DNA from: Lewinellaceae bacterium
GTDB taxonomy: Bacteria > Bacteroidota > Bacteroidia > Chitinophagales > Saprospiraceae
Direction: 5' to 3'
DNA length: 64,000 nt
NCBI GenBank assembly: GCA_020636375.1
Contig: JACJXZ010000009.1
Location: forward strand, 62,001-126,000
This document shows, in pieces, positions 41,242 through 50,756 of the stretch. Numbering within the stretch: the stretch's first letter is position 1; every line of letters begins with the position of its first letter. The translations under genes were made by a program, and so were the position numbers. The notes under the pieces are model-generated. The model was not told the origin of the DNA. It saw only the letters and a program-made list of their open reading frames with translations, and made no database searches.

Positions 41242-41597
41242 ATGCAGAGGCAGCGCCGGCGGCATGTCCGGCGTTATAAATATATTTGATTGCATCCGGT
41301 TTGGTGCAGGAGCTTGCCCCGCATCCTGGATTTCCCGGCTTCAGCTGGCGTGGCAGCCTTCGTCGCCCAAGGCAGGGGAAACCTGCCCACAAATGCACCG
41401 AACCAGCTGCCGATGGGTATCCATGCCCAAATTCATCCGAAATGCCCTTGGTTTGCCGGCCGCAAGAGCACAATTTGGCACCTCTCCCAACAAATTGCCG
41501 CCGCTGCGAAGATCATTATCCCAATGAAGTGCCTGTCCGGCAGACAAAGCCTGCCGTTTGCCGAAACAACTGTTCCGGCAAAGAATGTTTGCCGGCG

Positions 41598-41643
41598 AAC
41601 AAAAAAGGAGGTGGCGGTTAACGTTGCGCCTTTCTTTTTTGTT
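41598..41643 (+). terminator. bidirectional terminator-like hairpin
   Basis: AACAAAAAAG (41598-41607) pairs with CTTTTTTGTT (41634-41643), with an inner imperfect GGTGGCG/CGCC helix. A-tract before and T-tract after are as expected for a terminator active in both directions. It lies about 360 nt after the adhesin stop codon. Confidence 0.45.
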
Positions 41644-41650
41644 AGATTTG
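41624..41650 (+). promoter_or_regulatory. promoter of the rel/spoT gene
   Basis: TTG (41624-41626), 16-nt spacer, and TAGATTTG (41643-41650) match the Bacteroidota promoter. It gives a leader of about 120 nt before the ATG at 41778. Confidence 0.45.
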
Positions 41651-41777
41651 TATAGTCCCAAATGTTAAGGTTAATTTATTGATAACCTGTAGCTTAAACA
41701 TATTTACACAATTACCGTAAAATAAAGAGGAATGACCTGGGGAACGGGTTGCTTTCTCAACAGTAGGAATTATTATC

Positions 41778-44012
41778 ATGGCTGAGGTATTAACAGTAAA
41801 CGAAGAAGAAAAAAGGCTGATACAGAATGCCTACCGGGACCTGTTGCGTTCGATCAAATCGGAGATGACGGAAGAGGACCGGATCAATATACGGCAGGCT
41901 TACGAACTGGCGGTACAAGCGCACAGCGAGCAGCGCCGGAAGTCCGGCGAGCCTTACATCCTGCATCCCATCGCGGTGGCGAAGATTTGTGCCGACGAGA
42001 TCGGGCTGGGGCCCACGGCCGTCATCTGCGCCTTGTTGCACGATGTGGTAGAAGATACAGACGTGTCGCTGGAGGATATCAGGAAGAAGTTCGGCAGCCG
42101 CATTTCCAAGATCGTGGACGGGCTGACCAAACTGGATAGCGCGTACAATGCCGAAAGCCCTCAGGCGGAGAATTTCCGCAAAGTCCTCAGTACGCTGGTG
42201 GAGGATGTCCGCGTCGTGCTGATCAAAATGGCCGACCGCCTCCATAACATGCGCACGCTGGGCGCCATGCCCCGCCACAAGCAGCTCAAGATAGCCGCCG
42301 AGACCAGCTATGTGTATGCTCCCCTGGCGCATCGCCTCGGCCTGCACAACATCAAGACCGAGTACCTCGATCTTTGCATGAAGATCACGGACCCGGAAAA
42401 CTACCACGAAATAGCCCGGAACCTGGCGGAGACGAAGCGTTCGCGGGAAGCGTATATCAATGAGTTCATCAGCCCGCTAGAGGGGCGGCTCGACGAGATC
42501 GGAGCGCCCTACCACATCACCGGCCGGCCCAAGTCCATCTATTCCATCTGGAACAAGATCAAGAACAAGAAGGTGCCCTTCGACGAGGTCTACGACCTCT
42601 TCGCTGTGCGCATCATCCTGGATGTTCCGGTGGACAAGGAAAAGCTGGTTTGCTGGCAGGCCTACTCGATCGTGACGGATGTGCACACGCCCATCCCGGA
42701 ACGCCTCAAGGACTGGGTAACCACCCCGAAATCCAATGGTTACGAATCGCTTCATACGACCGTTATCGGCCCTAAAGGCCGCTACGTGGAGGTGCAAATC
42801 CGGTCCACCCGCATGGACGAGATCGCCGAGCGCGGGTATGCGGCGCACTGGAAATACAAGGGCGTTTCCCGCCATCCTGATGTTTATGAGCGCTGGCTGG
42901 ACAGTGTCCGCGAGATCCTGGAAAACCCCAACAGCGACGCGGTGGAATTTCTGGGCGACTTCCGGGCCAATAACCTGTTTAACGAAGAAGTCTTCGTATA
43001 TACCCCCCAGGGGGACATGCGGATCCTGCCCAAAGGAGCTACCGCCCTGGACTTCGCATTCGGCATCCACTCCGACGTGGGGTACCACTGCTCGGCCATC
43101 AAGGTGAACAACAAGATGGTCCCCATGGGCTACAAGCTGCGCAATGGCGACCAGGTGTACATCATCACCAACAAGAACCAGAAGCCCAGCGAGGACTGGC
43201 TGAAGATGGTCGTCACCGGCAAGGCGCGGTCCAAAATCCGCTCGGCCATGAAAGACGAGCGCCGCCGCAAGGGGGAAATCTGGAAGGAAGCGCTGGAGCG
43301 CAAGCTCAACGGCATGAAAGTAGATTTTGACAAAAGCGTAGACCTGCTGGTCAAAAACTACGACATGGAGTCGCATGCCGACCTGTACTACGCCATTGCC
43401 ACCGGGGAGGTGACTATTCCCGAAATATTCAAATCCTACAAAGTGGAGTTGGGCAAGGACGGCAGCCGGTATCTGGTGGAAGTTGAAGAACCAGTAGTGA
43501 TACAGCCGGTTCCGGAGCCGAAACCCCGCAAACAGCGCAAGCCCAAATTTACCGGCAAGCCGCGGCTGCTCATCAACGGCGAGCCGGCCGAACGGTTCAA
43601 TTATACTTTCGCCAGTTGCTGCAACCCGGTGCAGGGCGATGACATCTTCGCCTACCTGACGGCCAACGCCGGCCTGAAAATCCACCGCGCCAACTGCCCC
43701 AACGCCACCAACCTGATGGCCAACTACGGCTACCGGGTAATGAAGGCCGAATGGATCTCCACGACCGACACTACTTTCGTAGCCGACCTGCGGATAACCG
43801 GCATTGACGATGGCCCGGGCATCATCGAACGGCTGACCAATAAGATCTCCACCATGCTGGGCCTCAATATCCGCTCCTTCAACATCGCCGGGCATGAAGG
43901 CTACTTCGAAGGCAGGATGAGCCTCCTGGTAAAAAATACGGACCAGCTCAACATGGCGATCCGGGCCCTCAAAAACCTGGACAGCGTTTCGACTGTTACT
44001 AGGATTGAGTGA
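41778..44012 (+). CDS. bifunctional (p)ppGpp synthetase/hydrolase (RelA/SpoT family)
   Basis: A 744-residue stringent-response enzyme that makes and degrades (p)ppGpp. The hydrolase HD domain is intact (AYELAVQAHSEQRR, HPIAVA, and the metal motif HDVVEDT starting at residue 88), as is the synthetase domain (GRPKSIYSIWNKIKNK, YDLFAVRII, and substrate motif KSNGYESLHT). These are followed by the TGS domain (VYTPQGDMRILPKGATALDFA), a helical/zinc-finger region with ASCCNPVQGDDIFAY and HRANCPNA, and a C-terminal ACT domain (about 665-744). Both active sites look complete, so this is a Rel/SpoT-type long enzyme. It has its own promoter. Confidence 0.96.
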   Translation: MAEVLTVNEEEKRLIQNAYRDLLRSIKSEMTEEDRINIRQAYELAVQAHSEQRRKSGEPYILHPIAVAKICADEIGLGPTAVICALLHDVVEDTDVSLEDIRKKFGSRISKIVDGLTKLDSAYNAESPQAENFRKVLSTLVEDVRVVLIKMADRLHNMRTLGAMPRHKQLKIAAETSYVYAPLAHRLGLHNIKTEYLDLCMKITDPENYHEIARNLAETKRSREAYINEFISPLEGRLDEIGAPYHITGRPKSIYSIWNKIKNKKVPFDEVYDLFAVRIILDVPVDKEKLVCWQAYSIVTDVHTPIPERLKDWVTTPKSNGYESLHTTVIGPKGRYVEVQIRSTRMDEIAERGYAAHWKYKGVSRHPDVYERWLDSVREILENPNSDAVEFLGDFRANNLFNEEVFVYTPQGDMRILPKGATALDFAFGIHSDVGYHCSAIKVNNKMVPMGYKLRNGDQVYIITNKNQKPSEDWLKMVVTGKARSKIRSAMKDERRRKGEIWKEALERKLNGMKVDFDKSVDLLVKNYDMESHADLYYAIATGEVTIPEIFKSYKVELGKDGSRYLVEVEEPVVIQPVPEPKPRKQRKPKFTGKPRLLINGEPAERFNYTFASCCNPVQGDDIFAYLTANAGLKIHRANCPNATNLMANYGYRVMKAEWISTTDTTFVADLRITGIDDGPGIIERLTNKISTMLGLNIRSFNIAGHEGYFEGRMSLLVKNTDQLNMAIRALKNLDSVSTVTRIE

Positions 44013-44070
44013 ATGAAGGAATGAGGGAATGAAGGAATGAATGGGGCTCGCCCTATTCATTCAATCAATC
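44004..44070. repeat. GAATGAAG tandem array with facing complement
   Basis: Units GAATGAAG/GAATGAGG repeat across 44010-44043, followed after a short gap by the complementary ATTCATTCAATCAATC (44055-44070), so the region can fold. It starts over the last codons of rel/spoT and ends before the Fur-family gene. The same sequence type occurs at 20182-20220 and 63502-63600. Confidence 0.6.
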
Positions 44071-44120
44071 GTTCCTTTTTTCGGCAGGGTTTGTTAACTT
44101 TACCATTTAAGCACGAGGAT

Positions 44121-44627
44121 ATGTCTGCGGGAAGAACACAAGAGGAAATCATAAAGGAGGTCAAGAATATCTTTGCTTCTCATCTGGAGCAGAACAGTTT
44201 CCGGAAAACGCCGGAGCGCTTCGCCATTCTGGAAGAGATATACAAGCGCACGGACCACTTTGACGCGGAGGCGCTGTACATCCACATGAAGAACCAGAAT
44301 TACCGGGTGAGCCGGGCAACCGTATACAACACCCTGGAGCTACTGGTGAACTGCGACCTGGTGAAAAAGCACCAGTTCGGGAAGAACCTGGCTCAGTATG
44401 AAAAATCCTACGGATACAAACAACACGACCATCTGATCTGCGTTGATTGTGGTAAGGTACTGGAGTTCTGCGACCCGCGTATCCAACAGATCAAAAACAT
44501 GATGGGCGAGCTGCTGAAGTTCAAGGTCACGCATCACTCCCTCAACCTGTACGGGCAATGTGACGGCGCCTGCCCGCGCACGGCAAAACAAAAAACGGAG
44601 GCAAAAGTCGCCAGCGAGGAGGGATGA
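44121..44627 (+). CDS. Fur family transcriptional regulator
   Basis: A 168-residue metal- or peroxide-responsive repressor. The winged helix includes FRKTPERFAILEEIYKRTDHFDAEALY and the recognition helix YRVSRATVYNTLELL. The dimerisation domain shows the His-rich HDHLICVDCGKVLEF metal site and a second Cys pair (CDGAC) near the C-terminus, giving the CxxC...CxxxC structural zinc site. From sequence alone Fur, PerR and Zur cannot be separated. The start is placed at ATG 44121 (MSAGRTQEEI), as the upstream 28 codons overlap the repeat array. A STAS gene follows after 43 nt. Confidence 0.92.
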   Translation: MSAGRTQEEIIKEVKNIFASHLEQNSFRKTPERFAILEEIYKRTDHFDAEALYIHMKNQNYRVSRATVYNTLELLVNCDLVKKHQFGKNLAQYEKSYGYKQHDHLICVDCGKVLEFCDPRIQQIKNMMGELLKFKVTHHSLNLYGQCDGACPRTAKQKTEAKVASEEG

Positions 44628-44670
44628 TTTTTTGCCCGACACTTGAGAATAATACCCAATCTGCTATCCC

Positions 44671-45021
44671 ATGAACCCTAATTACAACATTAAAAAGCAA
44701 GACAATGTGCAGGTGCTCGAAGTGAGGAACCTGCTCAATGAGTTTGCCAACAAAGAAATCCTTCAGGCGGTCCAGTCCAAGATCGATGAAGGTTTTTTTA
44801 ATTTTGTGGTCGACCTGAAACAAATCGCCTTTATGAACAGCGTGGGGCTGAACTTCCTCATCATGTTGAAGACCCGTTCGAATGATAAAGGAGGGCAGGT
44901 TGCCGTGGCCAATGTTTCCGCCAAGGTGATGGAGCTGCTGGAGATGACGAAACTGCGGCCCATTTTCCAGGTCAACAATTCGGTGGACGAGGCCGTAGCG
45001 TCTCTGGTTAGCCAGAATTGA
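44671..45021 (+). CDS. STAS domain protein (anti-sigma factor antagonist-like)
   Basis: A 116-residue single STAS domain. It keeps the order of SpoIIAA-like proteins: an N-terminal strand (NVQVLEVRNLLNE), a core (FFNFVVDLKQIAFMNSVGLNFLIMLK) with the phosphorylatable Ser in MNSVGLN, and a final helix (MELLEMTKLRPIFQVNNSVDEAVASL). Such proteins bind anti-sigma kinases in partner-switching circuits; no kinase gene is in the window. It may be cotranscribed with the Fur-family gene 43 nt upstream and is followed by an intrinsic terminator. Confidence 0.9.
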   Translation: MNPNYNIKKQDNVQVLEVRNLLNEFANKEILQAVQSKIDEGFFNFVVDLKQIAFMNSVGLNFLIMLKTRSNDKGGQVAVANVSAKVMELLEMTKLRPIFQVNNSVDEAVASLVSQN

Positions 45022-45122
45022 AAACAGCAAAAAAATTATGATCAACCTGCCGGCCGGGTTATCACAAGCCGGGGCATAGTTGAGACCCGGCAGGTAGAGA
45101 TACATTTTAAAAAAAGTAAAAG

Positions 45123-45156
45123 CCTGACAGGCTGGCTTAACCTGTTGGGTTTTTTT
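45123..45156 (+). terminator. intrinsic terminator after the STAS gene
   Basis: CCTGACAGG (45123-45131) pairs imperfectly with CCTGTTGGG (45141-45149) and is followed by T7. A second GC-rich stem, ACCTGCCGG with CCGGCAGGT, lies just upstream around 45050-45098. It separates the STAS gene from purA. Confidence 0.5.
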
Positions 45157-45191
45157 ATTTTGGACGAATACAGATACCAAACAAAACGATA

Positions 45192-46481
45192 ATGGCAATA
45201 GACGTAATTCTCGGCCTGCAATGGGGGGATGAAGGAAAAGGAAAGATCGTCGACTACCTGGCCCCGTCCTACGATGTGGTGGCCCGGTTTCAGGGCGGGC
45301 CCAACGCCGGCCATACCCTGAAGTTCGACGGGAAAAAATTCGTGCTGCACACCGTCCCTTCCGGCATCTTCCGGCCCGGGCTGATCAACCTGGTCGGCAA
45401 CGGGGTAGTCATCGACCCCATCACCCTGGCCGCCGAGATCCGGGAACTGGAAAAAGCGGGCGTCGATTATAAAAAACGCCTGCTGCTGGCCAGAAAGGCC
45501 CACCTCATCCTGCCCACCCACCGCTACCTGGACGCGGCTTCGGAAAGCGCCAAGGGAAAGGCCAAGATCGGCTCTACCCTCAAGGGCATCGGCCCTACCT
45601 ACATGGACAAGACCGGCCGCAACGGCCTGCGGGTGGGCGACATTTCGCGCGGCAATTTCAAAGAACGCTACCAGGCGCTGAAAGAAAAGCACCTCAGCCT
45701 GCTGGAAATTTATCCGCCCACCTCCTTTGCCCTGGAAGAGGAAGAGCAAAAGTGGATGGAGAGCCTGGAGGTGCTCCGGCAATTGCAGCAGGTGGACGGC
45801 GAGTACTACATCAACCATGCCCTGCGGGAGAGCAAGCGCATCCTTGCCGAGGGCGCACAAGGCTCCATGCTCGACATCGACTACGGCACCTATCCCTTTG
45901 TGACCTCCTCCAACACCATCACCGCCGGGGTCTGCATCGGCCTGGGCGTATCGCCGGGCAAGATCGGCGAGGTGATCGGTATTAGCAAGGCTTATTGCAC
46001 CCGCGTGGGCTCCGGCCCCTTCCCGACCGAGCAGGATAACGCCGTTGGCGAGCGCCTGCGCACCGAAGGGGGCGAGTTCGGCGCCACTACCGGCCGGCCC
46101 CGCCGCTGCGGATGGCTCGACCTGCCGCAGCTTCAGTACACCATCATGCTCAACGGCGTCACCCAACTGGCCATCACCAAGGTAGACGTGCTGAACGCTT
46201 TCGAACAGATCGAAGTGGCCACCGCCTACCGCATCGACGGCCAAACGACGCAGGAACTGCCCTACGACATTTGCGACCAGCTCATAGCGCCGGCCTATGA
46301 AGCCCACCCCGGCTGGCAGCAGTCCCTGGACGGCGTCACGGCCTACGAGGATTTGCCGGGAGCTGCCCGGGAATACCTCACAGCAGTGGAAAAAGCGCTG
46401 GGGGTGCCCATAACGATGGTGTCTACCGGGCCGGAGCGGCAGAAGCTGATCGTGAAGGAACGGGGAGCAGCTGGGGCGTAA
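45192..46481 (+). CDS. purA: adenylosuccinate synthase
   Basis: A 429-residue cytoplasmic enzyme catalysing the GTP-dependent ligation of IMP and aspartate to adenylosuccinate, the first committed step to AMP. The glycine-rich GDEGKGK (12-18), GGPNAGHT, the IMP-binding GIGPTYMDK, QGSMLDIDYGTYPFVTSS, and the ARG-type segment TGRPRRCGWLD are all present. Length and start (MAIDVILGLQWGDEGKGK) fit the family. It is probably monocistronic, following the STAS terminator. Confidence 0.98.
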   Translation: MAIDVILGLQWGDEGKGKIVDYLAPSYDVVARFQGGPNAGHTLKFDGKKFVLHTVPSGIFRPGLINLVGNGVVIDPITLAAEIRELEKAGVDYKKRLLLARKAHLILPTHRYLDAASESAKGKAKIGSTLKGIGPTYMDKTGRNGLRVGDISRGNFKERYQALKEKHLSLLEIYPPTSFALEEEEQKWMESLEVLRQLQQVDGEYYINHALRESKRILAEGAQGSMLDIDYGTYPFVTSSNTITAGVCIGLGVSPGKIGEVIGISKAYCTRVGSGPFPTEQDNAVGERLRTEGGEFGATTGRPRRCGWLDLPQLQYTIMLNGVTQLAITKVDVLNAFEQIEVATAYRIDGQTTQELPYDICDQLIAPAYEAHPGWQQSLDGVTAYEDLPGAAREYLTAVEKALGVPITMVSTGPERQKLIVKERGAAGA

Positions 46482-46721
46482 ATCCTGAGGGGTAAATCCA
46501 GTATCCGGAAGTATAAGTAGGCCGGATTAACGAGAGGGCGCGATTCCTTTTTTGTCCCCCTTGCCCGGTTTTAGGCTGTAGGTTTTAGGGGCAACCCAGG
46601 CCCATATTTCACTGTTGGGAGCTGACAGCTGTTGTTGGTTCCCAATGTGCCGCCAATTGATTCCTGGTTTGAATTTTCGTAACTTAGTTCAGCAAATGGA
46701 TTTGTCGTTAAAAACAATGCA

Positions 46722-47012
46722 ATGAAACTGGAAAACCTGGATTTGAATAAAACCTATACCTATGCCGATTACCTCACCTGGGCCTTTGAATATTCGGGCG
46801 TAAAGGAATATTGGATGGTTTTCCCGCAGGAGAGGTATGTGCTGGCTTATGTCCTGAATGAAGAGGGAAAATATGTGGGGCGCCCTCCATTCAACAAAGA
46901 AGACGAGATCAGCCCGGTGATCTTTCCCAATCTGGTAATCGACCTTCAGGATATTTTTCCCGAGAGGAACCTGGTTGAAGAGCCGTGGGATGACCATTAT
47001 GTAAGGATGTAG
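46722..47012 (+). pseudogene. Uma2 family endonuclease with internal deletion
   Basis: A 96-residue ORF joining the two ends of a Uma2/DUF820 protein. The first 20 residues (DLNKTYTYADYLTW) are the usual N-terminus and residues from about 27 on (GVKEYWMVFPQERYV...LNEEGKYVGRPPF...DLQDIFPE) are the usual C-terminus. The roughly 100-residue centre, which carries the PD-(D/E)XK catalytic Asp, Glu and Lys, is missing, so it cannot be an active nuclease. The reading frame is open across the junction, suggesting an in-frame deletion. It may still be translated. Confidence 0.75.
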
Positions 47013-47075
47013 GCTTGAATAGGGAAGTGATAAGGAATAAAAAATGGTATCTTGTCCTTCCCAAAAGAATATACT

Positions 47076-48689
47076 ATGACCTGGATCAACCCCGTCGAAC
47101 TGCTGCGCCTGGAAAATCAGGACCCTGAAAAGATAGACGAACCGGCCATCGTCGAGGCCTGGCGCCGCTTAGTGGGGGAAGAAGAGGAAAAACCGGTCGC
47201 CTACCGCAGGCAAACCCTGGCCAAAGAACAAGCCATGGAAGCCATCCGGGAGCTGGACGACCCCGCCCGCATCCAATATTACCACCGCCTCTGCCAATAT
47301 CCGGAGCTGAACAGCTTCCTGGCCGGCGATTGCTTTGCCCGCATCGAAGAAGAGGCTTTGAAAGACGAACTCGTTGCCGGCCCGGCAGCCCGGCAACTGC
47401 AGCAGGCTTATGACGAATACCTGAAAGATGCCCTGGAAACCGACCGGGCCTCTGCCTTTTCGGCCTTTGCGGAGCAGATAGAAAAAGGAGATGAGGCCTT
47501 TCAGGACGTCGTGTTCCAGGGTGAAAGCACCGGATATTTAGAGGACCGCCTGTCTGCCGTCCGTCAACTGGCGGAGAAGCTGGAGCAAGGGCCAGCAGAG
47601 GAGTCGCGGATTGATCTGGGCCAATTGAGTTACCTGCGGGGGCTGGTATCCGTTGACGCATTGAACGCCCTGCCGGCACGCTTTTCCGGGATTCGCGACG
47701 CTTTTGCCGAAACCCTGCTCCGCAAGGTCGAAGCACTCCGGGTAGAGTCTCCTGCCCTGGCGCTGGGCGTGGCCCGCCATGCCCGCCGCCTGCGGGCCCA
47801 TAAAACGATTATGGATCAGCTCAACCAGGCTTACCGCAGCCTGGAGCGCCGCGTAGAGAGCGAAGTGCCGGCCGCCGCCGCCGGGCAGCCTGCGCAGAAG
47901 TGGCTGCCCTGGGCCTGGGCGGGAGCGCTCGTTGCCCTTTTGCTGGTGGCGGGCTTGCTGGTGAATCAGTTTTATGACGAGGCCGTCGGCGTGGTCTCCG
48001 GCCTCACGGCCCCGGAAGAGGAACAGGCAGGCGAGTATCTCCCCGGAGAAGAAGAGGAAGGCGCCCCGATGGACGCCCTGCAGGCCCTGGCCGACAAAAT
48101 CGCCGAACAGGGAAGCATCAGCCGCGAGGAACTCGAACGCCTGCTCCGGGAATCCGGGGGCAATACCGAACTCGCCGAAGCCAACCTCATCCTGCAACTG
48201 CCCTGGAGGGAGCGGGGTTTGGCTTATCCCGGAGAATTGACGGGAGAGGCAAGCCTGGGCACCGCGCCTCTGGAGATTTGCTTCCCGCCACAGCCTGTGG
48301 ATGACGGCCCGGCAGCGGCTTTCACGGTCGTCGCAGACCCCGTATACGACGCGCTGGTCTTCTTTTTCAACGGCAGGACGTATTTCCGGCAGGCTTTCAT
48401 CCCCGCCGGGAGCAAACTGGAAATCGAACAGGCACTGAACAAGGAACAGGTTGTCTCCACCATGATCATCTTCGGGCAGGACTGGAACCCGGATGCGCAG
48501 AGCCCCTGCGGCACGCCCGGATATTTCGCCAAAAATATCTTCTACGCCGGTTTTGCCGCCTACGCTACCGACCCGCCTACCCTCAGCCTCCACCGCGACG
48601 GCTTCCTGCAGCTGAAAAAAGGCCGCCTGATGCCTTCGCGGCAGTTGGAAGAAGAGAAGTTTTTTGAGTTGCTGGAAAGATACAGGTGA
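47076..48689 (+). CDS. hypothetical single-pass membrane protein
   Basis: A 537-residue protein. The N-terminal part (about 1-90, NPVELLRLENQDPEKIDEPAIVEAWRRL) is helical and vaguely like J-domain proteins but lacks a clear HPD motif. A helical region to about 270 is followed by one transmembrane helix (WLPWAWAGALVALLLVAGLLV, about 278-299), an acidic linker, and a C-terminal beta-rich domain (about 390-537) with a Cys in PLEICFPPQP. There is no signal peptide, so the N-terminal half should be cytoplasmic. I do not recognise the family. The start is the ATG at 47076 (MTWINPVELL) rather than a TTG 24 nt earlier. Confidence 0.75.
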   Translation: MTWINPVELLRLENQDPEKIDEPAIVEAWRRLVGEEEEKPVAYRRQTLAKEQAMEAIRELDDPARIQYYHRLCQYPELNSFLAGDCFARIEEEALKDELVAGPAARQLQQAYDEYLKDALETDRASAFSAFAEQIEKGDEAFQDVVFQGESTGYLEDRLSAVRQLAEKLEQGPAEESRIDLGQLSYLRGLVSVDALNALPARFSGIRDAFAETLLRKVEALRVESPALALGVARHARRLRAHKTIMDQLNQAYRSLERRVESEVPAAAAGQPAQKWLPWAWAGALVALLLVAGLLVNQFYDEAVGVVSGLTAPEEEQAGEYLPGEEEEGAPMDALQALADKIAEQGSISREELERLLRESGGNTELAEANLILQLPWRERGLAYPGELTGEASLGTAPLEICFPPQPVDDGPAAAFTVVADPVYDALVFFFNGRTYFRQAFIPAGSKLEIEQALNKEQVVSTMIIFGQDWNPDAQSPCGTPGYFAKNIFYAGFAAYATDPPTLSLHRDGFLQLKKGRLMPSRQLEEEKFFELLERYR

Positions 48690-48821
48690 TTTGGGAATGA
48701 TAGGTTTTAGCCCGGATTATTCGTTGAAGACAGAAGTTGAATCCCGTTCCGGAGGCCCGGCCTTCAAACAGGCTCTTAAAGAATAATTAGGTATCTTTAT
48801 CAGCTAGAAAATCAAGCCCCG

Positions 48822-50549
48822 ATGCTAAAACTTCCTTATGGGATCAGCAATTTTGAGCTCTTGGTCAATGAAGGGTATCTATATATTGACAGGACCTTCT
48901 ATCTGGAAAAGCTGGAAAGCCTGAGCCAGCGGTATTTATTTTTCGTGCGTCCCCGCCGGTTTGGGAAGAGTTTGTTTCTTTCGGTATTGGAATACTACTA
49001 CGGCCTTCAGTATAAGGACAAATTTGAGCGATTATTTGGGAAGTATTACATTGGCCAAAACCCTACGCCTGCCGCCAATAAATACCTCATACTGAAGTTT
49101 GATTTTTCCCAGATGGATACTTCTTCTTTTGAGAATACATTCAAGTCTTTTTTGGGGAATGTAAAAGGTAGCGCGCTGACTTTTCTGGAGCTTTATGCCC
49201 ATCTTTTTGGCCAGCCAAATTTAGAAGAGGTTAAAAATTATACCTTTCCCGCCGAGGTGATGCAACATATCCTCCGCATAGCGAGAGTGAACGCCCCTGA
49301 TCACAAGATTTACCTCCTGGTGGACGAATACGATCATTTTGCTAATGAAATACTATCGTTTCGGTTCGACGATTTCCAGGAAATGGTAGGGAAGAATGGA
49401 TTCGTCCGCAAATTTTACGAGGCTGTCAAGGTGGGCACGCAAAGCGGGACGATAGACCGGCTGTTCATCACCGGCGTCTCGCCGCTAACCCTGGATAGCC
49501 TCACCAGCGGATTTAACATCTCCACTAATATCAGCTTGCGCAAGGAGTTCAACGCCCTGATGGGCTTTAAACAAAATGAAGTAAGAGACATACTTAGAGG
49601 AATTGAAATACCCCGGGAAAAAGAGGAGGAGGCGCTGGCGCTGATGAAAGGATGGTACAATGGTTATTTATTTGCCGAAGAAGCGGCGGAACACATTTAT
49701 AATTCGGATATGGTGCTGTACTTCGCCACCGAATACAGCAGTAGCCAAAATTATCCCAAAGAACTGCTGGATCCCAATATCGCGAGCGATTACACTAAAA
49801 TTCGCCGCTTGTTTAAAATCAAGGATAAAGAAAAAGAACATCTGCAATATCTCGACGAGTTGCTGACGACAGGAGCAATCAGCGCGAAGCTGGTCCGGCA
49901 ATTTGAATTGGAACGGCGGTTCGACCGCAATGATTTTATTAGTTTGTTGTATTATACGGGCATTATTACGATTCACAAAAGCAGCCTGGCCGCCGTGATT
50001 TTAAAAATGCCCAACTACGTGATCGAACAATTGTACTATCAATACTTTCATCAGGTGGCGATAGAACGAAGCAGGCTTCCCGCCAGCCAGATAGACCTGC
50101 ATGAAATAATTAGGGTTTTAGCTCTTAATAACGAGATGCGCCCTTTAATCGACTACACCCAGCAGATACTGACGGCGCTTTCAACCCGGGACAAGGTCAA
50201 ATTTGATGAAAAATATATCAAGGCCATCTTTACATCCGTCCTGTTTACCGTTGGGATTTATACCATCCGCCATGAGTTAGAAGTCAAAAGATCGCCAACT
50301 GATAAAGGATACGTGGACATTTTATTGCAAAAACGCCCGCCTTTCGAAACGAAGTATCAATTCGCGATGGAACTGAAATACGTCAAAAAAGCGGACGCCG
50401 CCCAGGCGGAAGCAGTAAAAAAAGAGGCCGTCGAACAATTGCGGCGCTATCTGCGCTATGACGATTACCTGCAAAAACTCGAAGATTTAAAAGCTTATGT
50501 GGTGCTGTTTGTGGGCAATGAAGGGGAATTTGTGGAGGTGAAGGAATGA
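48822..50549 (+). CDS. AAA-ATPase-like / PD-(D/E)XK nuclease family protein
   Basis: A 575-residue protein of the PF09820 plus PF08011 architecture abundant in Bacteroidota. The N-terminal ATPase-like domain begins LPYGISNFELLVNEGYLYIDRT and has the Walker-A-like FVRPRRFGKS (42-50) and VDEYDHFAN. The C-terminal nuclease-like domain shows KGYVDILLQKRP and MELKYVKK, giving the D...E-x-K arrangement. These proteins are often multicopy and mobile-element associated; their function is unproven, with defence or nucleic-acid processing suspected. It stands alone at the edge of the AT-rich island. Confidence 0.9.
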   Translation: MLKLPYGISNFELLVNEGYLYIDRTFYLEKLESLSQRYLFFVRPRRFGKSLFLSVLEYYYGLQYKDKFERLFGKYYIGQNPTPAANKYLILKFDFSQMDTSSFENTFKSFLGNVKGSALTFLELYAHLFGQPNLEEVKNYTFPAEVMQHILRIARVNAPDHKIYLLVDEYDHFANEILSFRFDDFQEMVGKNGFVRKFYEAVKVGTQSGTIDRLFITGVSPLTLDSLTSGFNISTNISLRKEFNALMGFKQNEVRDILRGIEIPREKEEEALALMKGWYNGYLFAEEAAEHIYNSDMVLYFATEYSSSQNYPKELLDPNIASDYTKIRRLFKIKDKEKEHLQYLDELLTTGAISAKLVRQFELERRFDRNDFISLLYYTGIITIHKSSLAAVILKMPNYVIEQLYYQYFHQVAIERSRLPASQIDLHEIIRVLALNNEMRPLIDYTQQILTALSTRDKVKFDEKYIKAIFTSVLFTVGIYTIRHELEVKRSPTDKGYVDILLQKRPPFETKYQFAMELKYVKKADAAQAEAVKKEAVEQLRRYLRYDDYLQKLEDLKAYVVLFVGNEGEFVEVKE

Positions 50550-50756
50550 AATTGATATCGAAAAGGGTTAGCTGCTGGCCTCTGAGGGGAAGAGATGTTG
50601 GGATTTAAGGGGAAATTTATTGGAAGGGGTAGCGGCCTGGCTAAACGCAGTAGGCGAGGAATCGAGCCTATTGTCGTTTTAGCCTTTATTATTGGATGTG
50701 GTCAATTATCATTTTCTGTCGATAATCTTTTCTATCTCAATCCGGATAGGATTTAT

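Larger units (their letters stand above)
41242..41777. other. intergenic region between adhesin and rel genes
   Basis: This 536-nt stretch contains no supported gene. It holds a terminator-like hairpin at 41598-41643 and a promoter for the rel gene overlapping its right end. The first 340 nt show no recognisable feature. Confidence 0.5.
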
